The notes beneath the pieces were generated by a model that was not told the origin of the DNA, did no database searches, and was given only the letters and a program-made list of their open reading frames with translations. The position numbers and the translations under genes were made by a program. From Bacteroidaceae bacterium (GTDB lineage Bacteria; Bacteroidota; Bacteroidia; Bacteroidales; Bacteroidaceae): a stretch of DNA of 64,000 nucleotides. Shown in pieces: positions 1 to 9,117 of the stretch (position 1 is its first letter; each line of letters begins with the position of its first letter). The stretch covers positions 53,556 through 117,555 of the forward strand of contig JAFUFK010000026.1 in assembly GCA_017469925.1 (NCBI GenBank). Reading direction: 5' to 3'.

Positions 1-2120
1 CCGATGAGGCGAGCCACGCCGGAGGTAGCGACGACGGCGGTCAGCGTGTTCGGGTCTGCCTCCAGGCGCTTGGCGTAGGGCATGTCGCGGAGCCACGTGG
101 GCTCGGTCAGAATGTTACGCTCTACGAACTGGAGAGCATCGAGTTGCTTCTGGCGAGGTTGCGGACGATAGACGTCGCCCTGCTGGGTGTTGGTCTTGAA
201 GTTCTCGAGTTGGCCGCCTATGTTATTGATGACGTGGCCGCAATAGCGCAGGAACTGCGAGCGTATCTGCCCGTACATCGTCTCCAGGTTCTCGTCGTAG
301 ATGTCGTCCTCGGCCTGTGTCCACTGGGGCAGGCTTTGGAGTTCGCGCTTCAGGTTCAGTATGCCATACTCGCTGGCCCGTACGGCGTCGTCGCCCAGGT
401 CCTCGGTCTGTCGGCGCGGGTCGTCCTGCATGGTCTCGCCGTCGCCCCACCAGAGGCGCGGGTTGTTGGCTACGTCCTCCTTCTCGAACAACGCTTGCAG
501 GGCCTTGTAGTCCTCGTCGGGCGTCTCGGCATCCAGCATGGGGGTGTAGCCCCACTCGATAGCCCAGCAGTCGTAGTCGTTGATGCGGGGGAATATCTCC
601 CTTTGCGTCATGCCGTCGCCCGGCTGTGCTACGTAGTTGAAGCGGGCGTAGTCCATGATGGAGGGCGTATGGCCGTGCTCGCTGACCCAGGCTTTGTCGC
701 GCAACTTCTCTACGGGCACGCTGCTCGAGGCCCCGAAGTTGTGGCGCAGGCCCAGCGTGTGGCCGACCTCATGGCTTGATACGAAGCGGATGAGTTGCCC
801 CATGAGTTCCTCGTCGAAGTGCATCTTGCGGGCGGCCTCGTCTATGCTGCTTGCCTGCACCATGTACCAGTCGTGGACGAGCGACATCACGTTGTGGTAC
901 CAGCAGATGTGGCTCTCCAGGATTTCGCCCGTGCGGGGGTCGCTGACGTGAGGGCCGTAGGCATTGGCGATGGGCGAGGCCAGGTAGCGGATGACGGAGT
1001 AGCGTGCGTCCTCCATCGACATCAGGCTGTCCTCGCCCTCCGGCCATTCGAGGGCGTAGATGGCGTTCTTGAAGCCAGCCTTCTCGAAGGCCTTCTGCCA
1101 GTCGTTGACGCCGGCGATGAGGTACTTGCGCCACTGCTTAGGCGTAGCCGGGTCGATGTAATAGACGATGGGCTTCACGGGTTCCACCAGTTCGCCGCGG
1201 CGCATCTTCTCCACGTCTTCGGGTCGGGGCTCCAGGCGCCATCGGCTGGCGAATATCTTGCGCTTCACCCGCTGCTGGTCGTCGTTATAGGCGTTGTAGC
1301 CGTGGGTGAAGAAGCCCACGCGTGGGTCGTAGTAGCGTGGCTTCATCAGGTCGGAGGGCAGGAGGACGAACGACAGGTTCAGTCCGAACGTGGCCTTGCC
1401 CGTGCTGCGTGTCGAGGCCAGGCTGGTGCCCGTGGAGTTGTAGGTCTTCACCATGCGCACTTCGGTGTTCAGGGGGAAGGTCTTGATGTCCTCGATGTAG
1501 GAGAGTGGGGGCATCAGTCCGCCCAGTGCAAAGCTGCTCTTCTCCTGGCGGCCGAGGCCCGTGGTCGGGTTGTCCTCGTTCAGGAAGGCGTTCACCTTTA
1601 TCTTATACACCTTGTCCTTGTGGCTCTCTATCTTGAACGAGGCCACGATGGGGTTCTCGTTCGAGACCGTGATGGCGCGGTTGATGGCCTGTGTCGAGTC
1701 GCTTACGTTGACGAACAGGCGGACGCGCAAGAGCAGTTGGTTATCTACTCCGGGCTGGAAATAGACCGTCTGCTGGTTCAGCATCTCTCCGCCGAACTTG
1801 CCACAGCCGGCGGGCGTAGAGGTGTAGCGCGTCGTGGTCAGGAAGTCGCGACCGATGAGCGAGTCGGGAATTTCGAAGAACCAGTCGTTCTCCAGTTTCG
1901 TGACGTTGAACATGCCCTTACGCTCCACCGAGGGCTTCGGTGCAGGCTTCTGCTGTGGCGCAGCGGCCTGCTCTTGCTTCTTCTTTTTCTTGAAGAGGCC
2001 CTTGCGCTTCTTCTTTTGTGCCTGTTCGGTCTTCGGCTTGGTCTCCGCCGACTTCTTCTTGGCTTCGGCCGTCGGGGCCATAAGGGCCAGACAGAGCACG
2101 ATGGTTAGAAACTTCTTCAT
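1..2120 (-). CDS. Zinc-dependent metalloprotease, DUF4953/DUF5117 type (3' end outside window)
   Basis: Exported zinc metalloprotease of the large Bacteroidetes family with DUF5117/DUF4953 domains. The reading frame opens at 2118-2120 with a signal peptide (MKKFLTIVLCLALMAPTAEA), followed by a very Lys-rich stretch of about 45 residues, then the conserved body. The catalytic motif HEVGHTLGLRHN is encoded near 739-774, giving the metzincin-like HExxHxxGxxH zinc site. About 706 codons are visible and the frame runs off the left edge, so the C-terminal part is missing. No TAnnTTTG box is obvious upstream, and the 22-bp palindrome array at 2206-2287 lies between it and queA. The substrate cannot be inferred. 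The family assignment is firm. Confidence 0.9.
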   Translation of the reverse strand, partial: MKKFLTIVLCLALMAPTAEAKKKSAETKPKTEQAQKKKRKGLFKKKKKQEQAAAPQQKPAPKPSVERKGMFNVTKLENDWFFEIPDSLIGRDFLTTTRYTSTPAGCGKFGGEMLNQQTVYFQPGVDNQLLLRVRLFVNVSDSTQAINRAITVSNENPIVASFKIESHKDKVYKIKVNAFLNEDNPTTGLGRQEKSSFALGGLMPPLSYIEDIKTFPLNTEVRMVKTYNSTGTSLASTRSTGKATFGLNLSFVLLPSDLMKPRYYDPRVGFFTHGYNAYNDDQQRVKRKIFASRWRLEPRPEDVEKMRRGELVEPVKPIVYYIDPATPKQWRKYLIAGVNDWQKAFEKAGFKNAIYALEWPEGEDSLMSMEDARYSVIRYLASPIANAYGPHVSDPRTGEILESHICWYHNVMSLVHDWYMVQASSIDEAARKMHFDEELMGQLIRFVSSHEVGHTLGLRHNFGASSSVPVEKLRDKAWVSEHGHTPSIMDYARFNYVAQPGDGMTQREIFPRINDYDCWAIEWGYTPMLDAETPDEDYKALQALFEKEDVANNPRLWWGDGETMQDDPRRQTEDLGDDAVRASEYGILNLKRELQSLPQWTQAEDDIYDENLETMYGQIRSQFLRYCGHVINNIGGQLENFKTNTQQGDVYRPQPRQKQLDALQFVERNILTEPTWLRDMPYAKRLEADPNTLTAVVATSGVARLI

Positions 2121-2205
2121 AATCAGATAGTTTAGGGTTATACAATATATCGTTTTTCGTCTCTTTTTCCGATTTTCGTTGTCCCTATGCTTGGGTGCCT
2201 CGTTT

Positions 2206-2287
2206 TTGCCACCTGTGGCACACGTCTGTGCCACCCGTGGCACAGATTTGTGCCATCCATAGCACGCGCCCGTGCCACCCGTGGCAC
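2206..2287. repeat. Array A: four 16-bp palindromes at exactly 22-bp period
   Basis: Four units begin at 2206, 2228, 2250 and 2272. The consensus is GTGCCACCCGTGGCAC, with 7-bp arms and a 2-bp centre, separated by 6-bp unrelated spacers. Unit 3 (GTGCCATCCATAGCAC) carries changes in both arms. The array starts directly after the queA stop codon and upstream of the metalloprotease gene. It is one of several arrays with the same geometry but a different palindrome. Confidence 0.85.
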
Positions 2288-2290
2288 TTT

Positions 2291-3622
2291 CTACGTCGCT
2301 TCGGCGTCCGGTTTGGGGATAAGTATCGACGAGTCGCCGTAGCTGAGGAAGCGGAAGTCGTGGTCGAGGGCATACCGATAGACGCGCCGCCAGTCGTCGC
2401 CGATAAAGGCCGAGACGAGCAGCAGGAGCGTCGATTGCGGCTGGTGGAAGTTCGTTATCATGCGCTCCACGATGCGGTAGCGATAGCCCGGGGCAATGAT
2501 TATCTGCGTCGAGGCATGCAGCACGTCGAGGTCGTGTGCCTGCATGTAGGACAGCAATGCATAGAGCGGACCCACCCCCTGCCCCTCCCTTGTAGGGAGG
2601 GGAGTAGATAGTTCTGCCTCGTAGGGTTCCCACTGACTGACGTGGAGAAAGTCGCGCTCCTCCCTATTGTCGGGGAGGTAATCACTCTCCTCCCTACAAG
2701 GGAGGGGCAGGGGGGTGGGTCTGCTCTTCATGATTTTCCGCCCCATCCAGTACAGGCTCTCCAGCGTACGGACGCTGGTTGTGCCCACGGCAATGGCACG
2801 GCCCCCGTGGCGGATAAGGGCTTCTATCGTCTCGCGCCTGACGGCGATGTGCTCGGTGTGCATGTCGTGGTGGCCGATGTCGTCCGACTTCACGGGGCGG
2901 AACGTGCCGGCGCCCACGTGCAGGGTTACCTCCTGTCGTTCGATGCCTCGGCGGTCCAGTTCCCGGAGCACCCTTTCCGTGAAGTGCAGCCCCGCCGTCG
3001 GGGCGGCCACGCTGCCTTCAATCTTCGAATATACGGTCTGGTACGTCCGTTTGTCGCTCTCCTCGGTCGGTCGGTTGAGGTAGGGGGGTATGGGCAGTTC
3101 GCCCATGGCCTCCAGGATTTCCGACCAGGTGTAGCGGTCGGGCCATGCGAAGGTGACCAGGACACCCCCTCCCTCCCCATTACGGGGGAGGGCAGGGGAG
3201 GGGGTCCGTGTTGCGGTGACCGTTATCTCCTCCCCATTGATGCAGACCTTAGCCCGCAGGCTTCCTTGCTTCCACTTCTTCAGTCCGCCTACCATACACA
3301 GCCAGGCCGTGCGGCCGCGCTGGGCGAAGTTCTCCTGATACTCCACCGGCTCGGCGGGCTCGAGCACCAGTATCTCTACGCGCGCGCCCGTATCCTTATA
3401 GAAGTATAGCCGCGCCTGTATGACGCGCGTATTGTTCATCACCAGCAGGGCGCCCTCGGGCAGCAGGTCGGGCAGGTCGCAGAAGTGGCGTTCGCCAATT
3501 TGTCCCTGGTCGTAAATCAGCAGTTTGCTCTGGTCGCGTTCCGCAAGGGGGAACTTCGCGATGCGCTCGTCAGGGAGCGGGTACGTGAAGTCACGTATTT
3601 GCAGGTCCTTAGGGTCTTTCAT
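2291..3622 (-). CDS. queA: S-adenosylmethionine:tRNA ribosyltransferase-isomerase
   Basis: Cytoplasmic enzyme of queuosine synthesis. It transfers and isomerises the ribosyl moiety of SAM onto preQ1-tRNA to give epoxyqueuosine-tRNA. Recognisable blocks are the N-terminal FTYPLPDERIAKFP, MNNTRVIQARL, APTAGLHFTERVL, LHVGAGTFRPV, SQWEPYE, and the C-terminal TNFHQPQSTLLLLVSAFIG and FLSYGDSSILI. At 443 residues it is about 90 longer than usual for the family. The excess consists of three Pro/Gly/Arg-rich segments encoded by GC-rich palindromic repeats (2569-2604, 2657-2721, 3162-3210), all in frame. All conserved blocks remain, so the gene may still be functional. The start at 3622 gives the canonical N-terminus. 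Confidence 0.93.
   Translation of the reverse strand: MKDPKDLQIRDFTYPLPDERIAKFPLAERDQSKLLIYDQGQIGERHFCDLPDLLPEGALLVMNNTRVIQARLYFYKDTGARVEILVLEPAEPVEYQENFAQRGRTAWLCMVGGLKKWKQGSLRAKVCINGEEITVTATRTPSPALPRNGEGGGVLVTFAWPDRYTWSEILEAMGELPIPPYLNRPTEESDKRTYQTVYSKIEGSVAAPTAGLHFTERVLRELDRRGIERQEVTLHVGAGTFRPVKSDDIGHHDMHTEHIAVRRETIEALIRHGGRAIAVGTTSVRTLESLYWMGRKIMKSRPTPLPLPCREESDYLPDNREERDFLHVSQWEPYEAELSTPLPTREGQGVGPLYALLSYMQAHDLDVLHASTQIIIAPGYRYRIVERMITNFHQPQSTLLLLVSAFIGDDWRRVYRYALDHDFRFLSYGDSSILIPKPDAEAT
2569..2721. repeat. Inverted pair of GC-rich repeats inserted in frame in queA
   Basis: The arm at 2569-2604 and the arm at 2687-2721 are near-perfect reverse complements. Each contains a small hairpin around CTCCCT-TGTAG-GGAGGG. 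A third partial unit lies at about 2657-2680. The native queA block encoding SQWEPYE lies between the arms. On the coding strand they read STPLPTREGQGVGP and RPTPLPLPCREE, which are not QueA-like. The same repeat family occurs outside genes at 20885-20931 and 21044-21090. Confidence 0.8.
3162..3210. repeat. Third GC-rich palindromic insertion in queA
   Basis: The palindrome ACCCCCTCCCT...AGGGCAGGGGAGGGGGT centres on about 3180 and adds residues like TPSPALPRNGEGGG to QueA. It is related in composition and core to the repeats at 2569-2721. The length preserves the reading frame. Confidence 0.7.
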
Positions 3623-3677
3623 CCGTTCAATTCGTAAATATCGCTACGAAGATACGAAATAATTGGGGAATTTTCGT

Positions 3678-3685
3678 TATATTTG
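3678..3685 (+). promoter_or_regulatory. Putative -7 box (TATATTTG) of the C1 peptidase gene
   Basis: TATATTTG matches the Bacteroidetes housekeeping -7 consensus TAnnTTTG. A TTG triplet lies about 13 bp upstream. It sits 39 bp before the start codon at 3725. Confidence 0.55.
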
Positions 3686-3724
3686 CCCCAGTATATGCGC
3701 TAAAACAACTTAAATCGTACCGAT

Positions 3725-6700
3725 ATGAAGCACTTCGTGTCTGCCTTGCTGGCTATCGCACTACTGATGCCAGCCCAAGCAAGCGCCCAGGAATGGGACC
3801 GCGAGAAGTATCCCGACTACAATCCCGAGTTCAGTAACCCCGACCCCGTCCTGCTGAAACTCTTTGCAAAGGAACCCGCAGGCAAGCCCCTGACGCGCCG
3901 CCGCGCAAAGGCCATGGCCGAGGCGGCCGGACTGCCCGACCACGTGAACAATGCCAACTCCCGGTATTTCCCTCCCGTCTTCAACCAGAGCGGAGGCTCG
4001 TGCGGCTCGGCTTCGCGTATTGCCTACATGTTTACGCACGAACTCAACTCCTACCGCGACATCGACTCGAGCACGCCCGAGCACAATTACCCGACCCACT
4101 TCGTATGGCTCCTGACCAACGGAAACTCGGGCAAGGATGCCTTTGTCACCCATGTCGGCGTACCTACGTCGGCCACCTATGGTGGGCGCACCTACAGCTC
4201 CGTCTTCGGCTATTGTGTCGAGACCGACGACAATTTCGGCTGGATGACGGGCTACGACAAGTGGTTCGAGGCCTTTGGCAACCGCATGACCGCCCCCACC
4301 ACCAACCCCTATAGCCTCGGCACCGAGGAGGGACGTCTGGCCGCAAAGGCCTGGCTCTACAACCATGCCGGCGACGAGTCGTACCACTGTGGCGGACTCA
4401 TCGGACTCGGCGTGGCCTCGGGCGGCAAGTGGGAGAACATTCCGAAGACCGAGCAGAACGATGCCATCGGCGTCACGGGCATGAAGTACGTCAAGCAGTG
4501 GGGAACCTCCGTTGACCACGCCCTGACGATGGTGGGCTACGACGACCGCATCGAGTTCGACCTGGACGGCAACGGCATCTACGGCGAAGAGTCGAAGGAC
4601 GAACGCGGAGCCTGGATTATCGTTAACTCGTGGGGCTCCAGCTGGTGCAACAACGGCTTCATCTATTGTCCCTATGCCCACGCCGGTCCCGCCTTTACCT
4701 CCGAGGGTAAACTCAACGGCTGGTGGGCAGGCGAACTCTATCACACCCGCAAGGACTATCGCCCCCTGCGCACCATCAAACTGCTCATGGACTACAGCCG
4801 CCGCAGCGAACTGAAGCTGCAAGCCGGCATCAGTGCCGACCTCTCGGCCACCAGCCCCGAGCGCATCATCGACATGCACCACTTCCGCTTTGCCGGTGAC
4901 GGCAAGAATGGCAATACGCAGCCCGCCCCCGAGGTGCCCATGCTCGGCAAGTGGGCCGACGGCAAACTGCACACCGAACCGATGGAGTTCGGCTACGACC
5001 TGACCGACCTGACGAGCGGCTACGACCGCAACCAGGCCCTGAAGTACTTCTTCATCGTCAACACCCGTAGCTGGGGCGAGGGCGAAGGCCATATCTACGG
5101 AGCCAGCATCATGGACTACGAGTACGATACCGAGGGCATCGAGACCCCCTTCGACCTGGGCACGACGGGCCAGGTAGAGGTGAAGAGTGCCGGCGAGCAG
5201 ACCGTCATCAGCGTCATCGTCCACGGGGCCGCCTTCAATGCTCCGCAGAACCTTGCCCTCTCGGCCGGCACGCTCCGCTGGGACATCCCGATGGCTTCGG
5301 GCCACCAACTGGCGGGCTACGCCATCTACCACGACGGACAGAAATTGGCCACCCTGGCGGCCGACCAACGCACCTATCCTGCCACGGAGTCGGGCACCTA
5401 TGGCGTATCGGCCCTCTACGAGGGCGGGGCCGAGAGTGCCCAGACGACCGTCAACAGCATCGTCGAGAAGCAGCCTGTCAATCAGGTGGTCAACTTCGCA
5501 AAGGGTGGATTCTCCATCCCCGACATCTTCAATAGCGCACGCGAGGAGTGTACCATCGAGTTCTACATCAAGCCCAACAGCCTCTCCAACTACAACAATA
5601 TGTTCGGCCCCGGATGGGGTACCTTCCATGGCCATTGCAACACGGGCGGCGCCTTCACCGTCGGCTGGGATACGGGCGACCAACGTATCGCTGCCAGCAC
5701 GACGAAACTGAGCGTCGGCAACTGGACTCACGTGGCCATCGTCGTGAACAAGAACAGGATTATCCTCTACATGGGCACTAACCAGGCAGGCGCCGTCACC
5801 TCTACGTCGCATAGCGGCGTCGGGGGCTTCGGCAACCTTGTGTTTACGGGTTCGGGCGCCAATTCGCAGGACGCCTCGTACGACGAGATTCGCATCTGGG
5901 ACCATGCCCGCACAGCCACCGAGATTAAGAACACCTACAACCGAGAGTTCTATGGTGACGTCATGCCTGATGGCCTCCTGGCCTATTACAAGGGCGACAT
6001 CATCGAACAAGACGGCCTGTCGTACCTGCGCGACTGCGTAGGCGGCCATCATGCCCTGCTGGCCAACAGCAACTGGAAGCAGGAGGTTCCGGCCAAGCAG
6101 CCTACACTCCACCGTCCGAAGGACAACACAAACATACTCGAAATCGACGAGCCCGAACAGCCTGTCTATGCCGGCATCCCCGTGACGCTGACCACGACGC
6201 GTGGCGACGCTATTCGCACCCTGGCCTGGGACGTGCCCAGCCTGGGCATTTCGGATTGGCATATCACCAGCCCCGCCCTCACGTTCCCCGAGGTAGGCGA
6301 GTACGAGGTGTCGGTCAAGGGCTCCGACTATGAGGCCGACGGCATTGACAGCGTAGCCCGCGAGATTACGGCCACGCGCACCATCACCGTGGTGCCAGCC
6401 CCCGCGCTCGACGCCTCCTTCACGGCTACGGCCACCGACATCCCCAGCGGCGACCGCGTGAGTTTCTCGGTATCTAACCCCGTCTCGGGCTTTGCCTATA
6501 CGTGGGACATGCCCGGCGCCGACGTCGAACGCGCCAGCACCATCACGGCAGCAGCCTCGTATCAGCGGGCCGGCACCTACACCGTGACACTGACTGCCAC
6601 ATCGCCCACGGGCGAGAAGGCCCAGAAGAGCCTGCAAATCGTCGTAAGCGAGGTGGCTCCCCTGGCCGACTTCACGCTAAGCGAACCCGTTGTCCTGAAG

Positions 6701-7777
6701 GGCGAGACCGTGCACTTTACGAACCGCTCGAGACACAATCCCACCGAACTCCAGTGGACACTGGCCGGTACCGTCCAAAAGACCATCGTCAATGGCGGCC
6801 AGTCCTTCGACTTTACACCCGAGGAGCCCGGCATCTACGACGTCACCCTGAAGGCCACCAACGAGAAGGGCACCGACAGTAAGAAGCAGACGCGCGCCCT
6901 CATCGTCACCAACGCCGACAGCCACAATGGCCTGACCTTCAGTCAGAGTGCGGCCACCGTCACCCTCTCGAAACCCCTCTTCGAGGACGAAACCACACAG
7001 GTACTCTCGCTCGACTGGTGGATGAACCCCAGCAAACTCAGCAGCTACTGCCTCGGCATAGGCGAATCGGCAAGCACCTTTATGTTGCGCACCGATGCCT
7101 CAGGCACGATGTACTTCCTGGCTGGCGGTCGCACGGTCAAGAGTGCTGCCAGCTACGTCATCGCCGGCGAGTGGCACCACTATGCCGTAGTCTATAACAA
7201 GGGTACGGTCAAGTTCTTCCGCGACGGCAAGCAGGTGACCTCCGTCTCGGGCCTGGGCAGCACCCTGACACGGCCTGCATCGTTCTCCATCGGGACGCAG
7301 TCGGCCCAGATGACGGGCAGCATCGACGAGTTCCGTGTATGGAAGAACACCCTAACGGCCACCATCTTCCAAGGCATTTGCAACCAGCCCATGGACGACC
7401 CCGAGACCTATATCACGGGCGAGCATGCCAACTACCAGCTCCTCGTGTATTACAGCTTCAACCAGTCGGGCGGCAACGTCGAGGACCTTACTTCGCGTGG
7501 CAACGACGGTGTGCGCACGAACTTCGGTCCCGACGGCGATGCCTGGGGACTTTCGAAGGGCGTCTTCTGCCTCAACTTTGGTCAGAAGCAGGACGACCAG
7601 GTCATCGACGCCATCGCTGAAGTGCAAAATGGCGACAACGAGCAGACGAGAGATGAGGCCAATGGCGTCTATGACCTTTCGGGTCGCCGTCTGTCCACTC
7701 CTCACCGCTCACCGCTTACCTCTCGCCTAAAGAAGGGCCTCTACATCGTCAATGGCCGGAAACAAGTAATAAAGTAA
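3725..7777 (+). CDS. Secreted papain-family (C1) peptidase with LamG and PKD domains
   Basis: A 1350-residue exported protein with signal peptide MKHFVSALLAIALLMPAQASAQ. The peptidase domain spans about residues 75-330. It has the oxyanion Gln88, nucleophile Cys93 in QSGGSCGSAS, His265 in VDHALTMVGYDD, and Asn301-Ser-Trp in IVNSWGSSW, so the C1A triad is complete. There is almost no prodomain. Next come an Ig/Fn3-like stretch, a LamG-like concanavalin fold (about 585-770), two or three PKD-like beta domains (about 810-1075), a second LamG-like domain (about 1085-1290) and a C-terminal tail YDLSGRRLS...KKGLYIVNGRKQVIK. That tail resembles sorting signals of Bacteroidetes surface proteins. It probably acts at the cell surface on proteins bound through its lectin-like domains. 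The substrate is unknown. Confidence 0.88.
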   Translation: MKHFVSALLAIALLMPAQASAQEWDREKYPDYNPEFSNPDPVLLKLFAKEPAGKPLTRRRAKAMAEAAGLPDHVNNANSRYFPPVFNQSGGSCGSASRIAYMFTHELNSYRDIDSSTPEHNYPTHFVWLLTNGNSGKDAFVTHVGVPTSATYGGRTYSSVFGYCVETDDNFGWMTGYDKWFEAFGNRMTAPTTNPYSLGTEEGRLAAKAWLYNHAGDESYHCGGLIGLGVASGGKWENIPKTEQNDAIGVTGMKYVKQWGTSVDHALTMVGYDDRIEFDLDGNGIYGEESKDERGAWIIVNSWGSSWCNNGFIYCPYAHAGPAFTSEGKLNGWWAGELYHTRKDYRPLRTIKLLMDYSRRSELKLQAGISADLSATSPERIIDMHHFRFAGDGKNGNTQPAPEVPMLGKWADGKLHTEPMEFGYDLTDLTSGYDRNQALKYFFIVNTRSWGEGEGHIYGASIMDYEYDTEGIETPFDLGTTGQVEVKSAGEQTVISVIVHGAAFNAPQNLALSAGTLRWDIPMASGHQLAGYAIYHDGQKLATLAADQRTYPATESGTYGVSALYEGGAESAQTTVNSIVEKQPVNQVVNFAKGGFSIPDIFNSAREECTIEFYIKPNSLSNYNNMFGPGWGTFHGHCNTGGAFTVGWDTGDQRIAASTTKLSVGNWTHVAIVVNKNRIILYMGTNQAGAVTSTSHSGVGGFGNLVFTGSGANSQDASYDEIRIWDHARTATEIKNTYNREFYGDVMPDGLLAYYKGDIIEQDGLSYLRDCVGGHHALLANSNWKQEVPAKQPTLHRPKDNTNILEIDEPEQPVYAGIPVTLTTTRGDAIRTLAWDVPSLGISDWHITSPALTFPEVGEYEVSVKGSDYEADGIDSVAREITATRTITVVPAPALDASFTATATDIPSGDRVSFSVSNPVSGFAYTWDMPGADVERASTITAAASYQRAGTYTVTLTATSPTGEKAQKSLQIVVSEVAPLADFTLSEPVVLKGETVHFTNRSRHNPTELQWTLAGTVQKTIVNGGQSFDFTPEEPGIYDVTLKATNEKGTDSKKQTRALIVTNADSHNGLTFSQSAATVTLSKPLFEDETTQVLSLDWWMNPSKLSSYCLGIGESASTFMLRTDASGTMYFLAGGRTVKSAASYVIAGEWHHYAVVYNKGTVKFFRDGKQVTSVSGLGSTLTRPASFSIGTQSAQMTGSIDEFRVWKNTLTATIFQGICNQPMDDPETYITGEHANYQLLVYYSFNQSGGNVEDLTSRGNDGVRTNFGPDGDAWGLSKGVFCLNFGQKQDDQVIDAIAEVQNGDNEQTRDEANGVYDLSGRRLSTPHRSPLTSRLKKGLYIVNGRKQVIK

Positions 7778-7804
7778 CACTAAAAAACGAAAAAAGTACA
7801 TGAA

Positions 7805-7847
7805 GGGGCGACATATTCTTGCCCTTCGTGTGTATATAATAGTAGAA
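7805..7847 (+). promoter_or_regulatory. Shared leader element L1 before a TlpA gene
   Basis: The block GGGGCGACATATTCT, then CGTGTGTATATAATAGTAGA, recurs almost unchanged at 11036-11080 and in diverged form at 9044-9087, each time before a thioredoxin-fold paralogue. The start codon follows about 17 bp later. In the 11036 copy the first half can pair as GGGGCGA/TCGCCCC. It could be a promoter with an operator or an RNA leader. Confidence 0.55.
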
Positions 7848-7863
7848 AGACGAAACAAACGCC

Positions 7864-8892
7864 ATGAAGAAAACCATCCTTTCCCTGCTCCTTGCCCTCG
7901 CAACCACGGCAGGGGCACAGGTGCATTACCGCATCGAGGGCACCGTGGCGAACGCACTGCCGACGGATACGCTATTGGTGATTGACATCGAAGAACAGAG
8001 TGTTGTGGACACGCTCATGCTGAGGGACGGGCAGATACAGCCTAAGGAGGGCACGTTGGAGGCACCGACCATCTGTGCCCTGCAACGCGAGGGGAGTACG
8101 GGATGGATTATGGCCTTCGTGCTCGAAGATGGTGTAGTCAGCCTCGACATCGACCTGGAGGAAGGCGTCCTGCTTCGTATGGATGGCACTCCGATGAACC
8201 GCGACTTGGCTCCGCTCATTCAATATACTGCCAACCCCGGAGGGGCGTACGACCCGGCGCGAGAACTGGAGTATGCACGGCATACCTATGCGATAGTGCA
8301 GGACATCGTCCGTAAGCATCCCGACGACATCCTCGGCGCGTTTGCCATCAACATCACCCGGATGCGCTTCACAGCCACCGAGGGGCTGGCCCTCATCGAC
8401 CTGTTGAGTGAACGCCAACGCGAGAGCCTACAGATGCAACGCCTACGGGAATCATTAGTCTTGTCCGCCGAGACCGACGAAGGACAGCCGTATCGTGACC
8501 TGTCGGGTGTCGGGCGCGATGGGCAGCCCGTTAGCCTAAGCCAGTACGTCGGTCGTGGGCAGTATGTGTTGGCCGATTTCTGGGCCTCATGGTGTGGTCC
8601 CTGTAAGGCCCGTATGCCACAGATTATGGACATCGAACGCCGTTACCGCGACCGTGGCCTGTGTGTCGTCGGCATCACAATGAAGGAACCCGTCGAGGAT
8701 TCGGAGCGAGCCGCCCGGCAACTCGGCCTCACTTTCCCGCAGATTTACCAGTCGTCCCCCATGTCCACCTACGGCATCACGGCCATTCCTGCCCTCATCC
8801 TCTTCGGCCCCGACGGCACCATCCTCCTTCGTCGTGCTCTCAGCCCCGAGGCCATTGAGGCCCGGCTCCTCGAACTCTTGGGGGGAGAGTAG
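7864..8892 (+). CDS. Exported TlpA-like thioredoxin-fold protein with DUF4369-type N-terminus (paralogue 1)
   Basis: 342 residues. It has the signal peptide MKKTILSLLLALATTAGAQ, then a beta-rich DUF4369-like domain (about 21-120), a helical linker, and a thioredoxin domain (about 205-342) with ADFWASWCGPCKARMP. The redox cysteines are Cys244 and Cys247, and a cis-Pro motif lies in TAIPALILF. Proteins of this architecture are periplasmic or membrane-attached thiol-disulfide oxidoreductases. The specific partner is unknown. It is first of six paralogues between 7.8 and 20.7 kb, all in one direction but with separate leaders rather than one tight operon. Confidence 0.88.
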   Translation: MKKTILSLLLALATTAGAQVHYRIEGTVANALPTDTLLVIDIEEQSVVDTLMLRDGQIQPKEGTLEAPTICALQREGSTGWIMAFVLEDGVVSLDIDLEEGVLLRMDGTPMNRDLAPLIQYTANPGGAYDPARELEYARHTYAIVQDIVRKHPDDILGAFAINITRMRFTATEGLALIDLLSERQRESLQMQRLRESLVLSAETDEGQPYRDLSGVGRDGQPVSLSQYVGRGQYVLADFWASWCGPCKARMPQIMDIERRYRDRGLCVVGITMKEPVEDSERAARQLGLTFPQIYQSSPMSTYGITAIPALILFGPDGTILLRRALSPEAIEARLLELLGGE

Positions 8893-8906
8893 GGAGCCTC
8901 CTTTTT

Positions 8907-8989
8907 TAACATAGGTATTTTGCGGGCTCAAAATAGGTATGTTGAGGGGTGCAAAATAGGTATGTTGAAGGCTCAAAATAGGTATGTTG
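8907..8989. repeat. Array B: four 16-bp palindromes at 22-23-bp period
   Basis: Units begin at 8907, 8929, 8952 and 8974, with consensus CAAAATAGGTATGTTG (arms CAAMATA/TATKTTG, GG centre) and 6-7-bp spacers. The array starts 14 bp after the stop codon of TlpA paralogue 1. Two more units of the same sequence family lie at 21619-21657, before the HU-like gene. Confidence 0.83.
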
Positions 8990-9043
8990 TTTTTTCATGC
9001 TTATAAGGGTCGCTTTTCAAGGTTAGTAATTTTTGCAATATCA

Positions 9044-9087
9044 GCGACATATTTTCGTTATATATGTGTATATATAGGTAGAGAAAC
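9044..9087 (+). promoter_or_regulatory. Shared leader element L2 (diverged copy)
   Basis: GCGACATATTTTCG, then ATGTGTATATATAGGTAGAG, aligns without large gaps to the elements at 7805-7847 and 11036-11080. The GC-rich hairpin half is lost here. The start codon lies about 30 bp downstream. Confidence 0.45.
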
Positions 9088-9117
9088 ATACCTATAACCA
9101 TAAAGCATTACAGACAG

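Noticed and set aside
795-2108. 437-codon plus-strand open frame
   Set aside because: Antisense to the metalloprotease gene, whose frame carries HEVGHTLGLRHN and a signal peptide.
3761-6637. Long 958-codon open frame on the minus strand
   Set aside because: Mirror of the C1 peptidase gene on the plus strand. The opposite frame has the complete catalytic triad and signal peptide, while this frame is low-complexity and unlike any family. It is a high-GC artefact.
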